This document shows positions 32,506 through 33,115 of a stretch of DNA of 33,115 bases, in pieces. The position numbers and the translations under genes are program-made. Source of the DNA: an uncultured Clostridium sp. (GTDB lineage: Bacteria > Bacillota > Clostridia > TANB77 > CAG-508); contig USOV01000005.1 in assembly GCA_900556455.1 (NCBI GenBank), positions 1 through 33,115 of the forward strand, written 5' to 3'. The notes beneath the pieces are model-generated. The model did no database searches. It saw nothing but the letters and a program-made list of their open reading frames with translations, and was not told the origin of the DNA. Each line of letters begins with the position of its first letter. The first letter of the stretch is position 1.

Positions 32506-32929
32506 TTAATTTTTGCTTATTTGAATGTGTCGTGTTGTTTCTTCGTTTTTGTCTTTTAATATTTTAACTTTTATATAATTTTCAGGTAGAGCATCTAAAA
32601 TTAGTTCTCCCCATTCTATTATGCATATTCCTTTTTCAAAATATTCTTGTCCACCTATTGCATAAAATTCATCTATATCAGCTAGTCTATATACATCAAA
32701 ATGATATATATTAATATCATTATTTGAATATTCATTTACTATTGTAAATGTTGGACTTGATATTTCATCTTGTAAATTCCAAAAAGATAAAAAACCTTCA
32801 GTAAATTTAGTCTTTCCTGCACCTAAATCTCCGAGAAAGTACAACAATATCTCCCTTAGCTAATTTTGATGCTAATTCATATGCAATTTTTTTTGTTTCT
32901 TCTTCACTTTTTGAAATTACCTCATACAT
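32506..32929 (-). CDS. tsaE: tRNA t6A biosynthesis ATPase TsaE, requires a +1 frameshift
   Basis: With one base skipped, the protein has 140 residues. It is the P-loop ATPase that recycles the TsaB-TsaD complex in t6A synthesis. The Walker A motif SGDLGAGKTKF is formed across the shift; downstream SSPTFTIVNEY, IYHFDVYRLADIDEF and IEWGELI are the standard family blocks. In the zero frame, codons 32-33 are TCT CGG and a stop follows about ten codons later; skipping C gives TCT GGA GAT. The start at 32929 has GGTGG five bases upstream; the alternative start at 32941 lacks a site. It is the first gene of the tsaE-tsaB-rimI-lonB unit. A shift is obligatory, because the P-loop lies after it. Confidence 0.85.
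32831..32836 (-). other. Putative +1 frameshift site TCT-CGG in tsaE
   Basis: On the minus strand the zero-frame codons are TCT (32836-32834) and CGG (32833-32831). Omitting the C (plus-strand G32833) gives the Gly that opens the P-loop. Confidence 0.75.
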
Positions 32930-33016
32930 ATTTTCCACCATGTTTATTTTATATTAGAACACGAAATTTGTAAATAATAAAGAAGAAAAAAATTTAAAAT
33001 TTTTTTAAAAAAAGTG

Positions 33017-33045
33017 TTGACAAACTAAATTTCATAGTTTATAAT
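33017..33045 (+). promoter_or_regulatory. Consensus promoter of tRNA-Gly
   Basis: TTGACA (33017-33022) and TATAAT (33040-33045) are separated by 17 bases, 22 bases before the tRNA 5' end. Confidence 0.85.
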
Positions 33046-33066
33046 TTATAAACGTAGCAAGGAGAT

Positions 33067-33115
33067 GCAGGTGTAGTTCAATGGTAGAACCCCAGCCTTC
33101 CAAGCTGGATACGTG
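33067..33115 (+). tRNA. tRNA-Gly (anticodon TCC), partial at window end
   Basis: The acceptor strand is GCAGGTG (33067-33073), the D arm GTTC...GAAC, and the anticodon stem CCAGC/GCTGG encloses CTTCCAA (anticodon TCC, reading GGA and GGG). The T arm and 3' acceptor strand lie beyond the window. Confidence 0.88.

Noticed and set aside
1..33115. CRISPR arrays, rRNA genes, insertion sequences or prophage blocks
   Set aside because: No regularly spaced repeats, no rRNA-like sequence, no transposase or integrase frames were found; the DUF1064 gene stands alone.

Overview
The window looks like chromosome from an AT-rich (about 30% GC by eye), anaerobic, endospore-forming member of the Clostridia, most likely an uncultured gut lineage. 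The evidence is the sporulation set (ylbJ, spoIIE, a SpoVD-type PBP with PASTA domains, a LonB-type protease), a giant 2-hydroxyacyl-CoA dehydratase activase-like protein, c-di-AMP hydrolysis by GdpP, the DXP isoprenoid enzyme Dxs, and textbook sigma-A promoters (TTGACA-N17-TATAAT). Genes lie on both strands in short operons, often separated by strong bidirectional hairpin terminators.

Layout. 1-2600: non-coding DNA with a dispersed repeat, ylbJ (+), a secreted SH3-CAP protein (-) and a small membrane protein of unusually high GC. 2597-6904: a two-OB SSB-like protein, greA, an unknown protein, a pseudopilin-like protein coupled to scpB, a small acidic protein, tRNA-Met and an orphan truncated response regulator. 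7031-13555: pyrG with a leader terminator, an FAD-Rieske oxidoreductase, an HD-GYP protein, a NifS-type cysteine desulfurase, a small membrane-anchored protein and cytidine deaminase. 13556-18720: a long inverted-repeat element, the 1430-aa activase fusion and a ParE-type toxin-antitoxin pair. 18866-26228: dxs, spoIIE, gdpP and rsmA. 26345-33115: spoVD plus a DUF1064 protein (+), the operon tsaE-tsaB-rimI-lonB (-) and a partial tRNA-Gly(TCC).

The standout observation is that four otherwise well-conserved genes (cdd, spoVD, tsaB, tsaE) are each interrupted by one extra base, always in the same context. The zero frame reads NCT CGG, and skipping the C of CGG restores a conserved GGN glycine codon and the rest of the protein. 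When I inspected CGG/CCG occurrences by eye, I found no in-frame CGG codon anywhere else in the window, although CGT, CGC and CGA are used for arginine. This suggests that CGG is an unassigned or starved codon here and that NCU-CGG works as a +1 programmed frameshift signal. Sequencing error or gene decay cannot be formally excluded from one window, but four identical sites in housekeeping genes argue against both.

Other structures worth attention are a four-copy intergenic repeat family, a perfect 26-bp inverted repeat element, a terminator in the pyrG leader, a hairpin that buries the start of the 290-aa gene, and complementary 5' and 3' ends of the toxin-antitoxin transcript.
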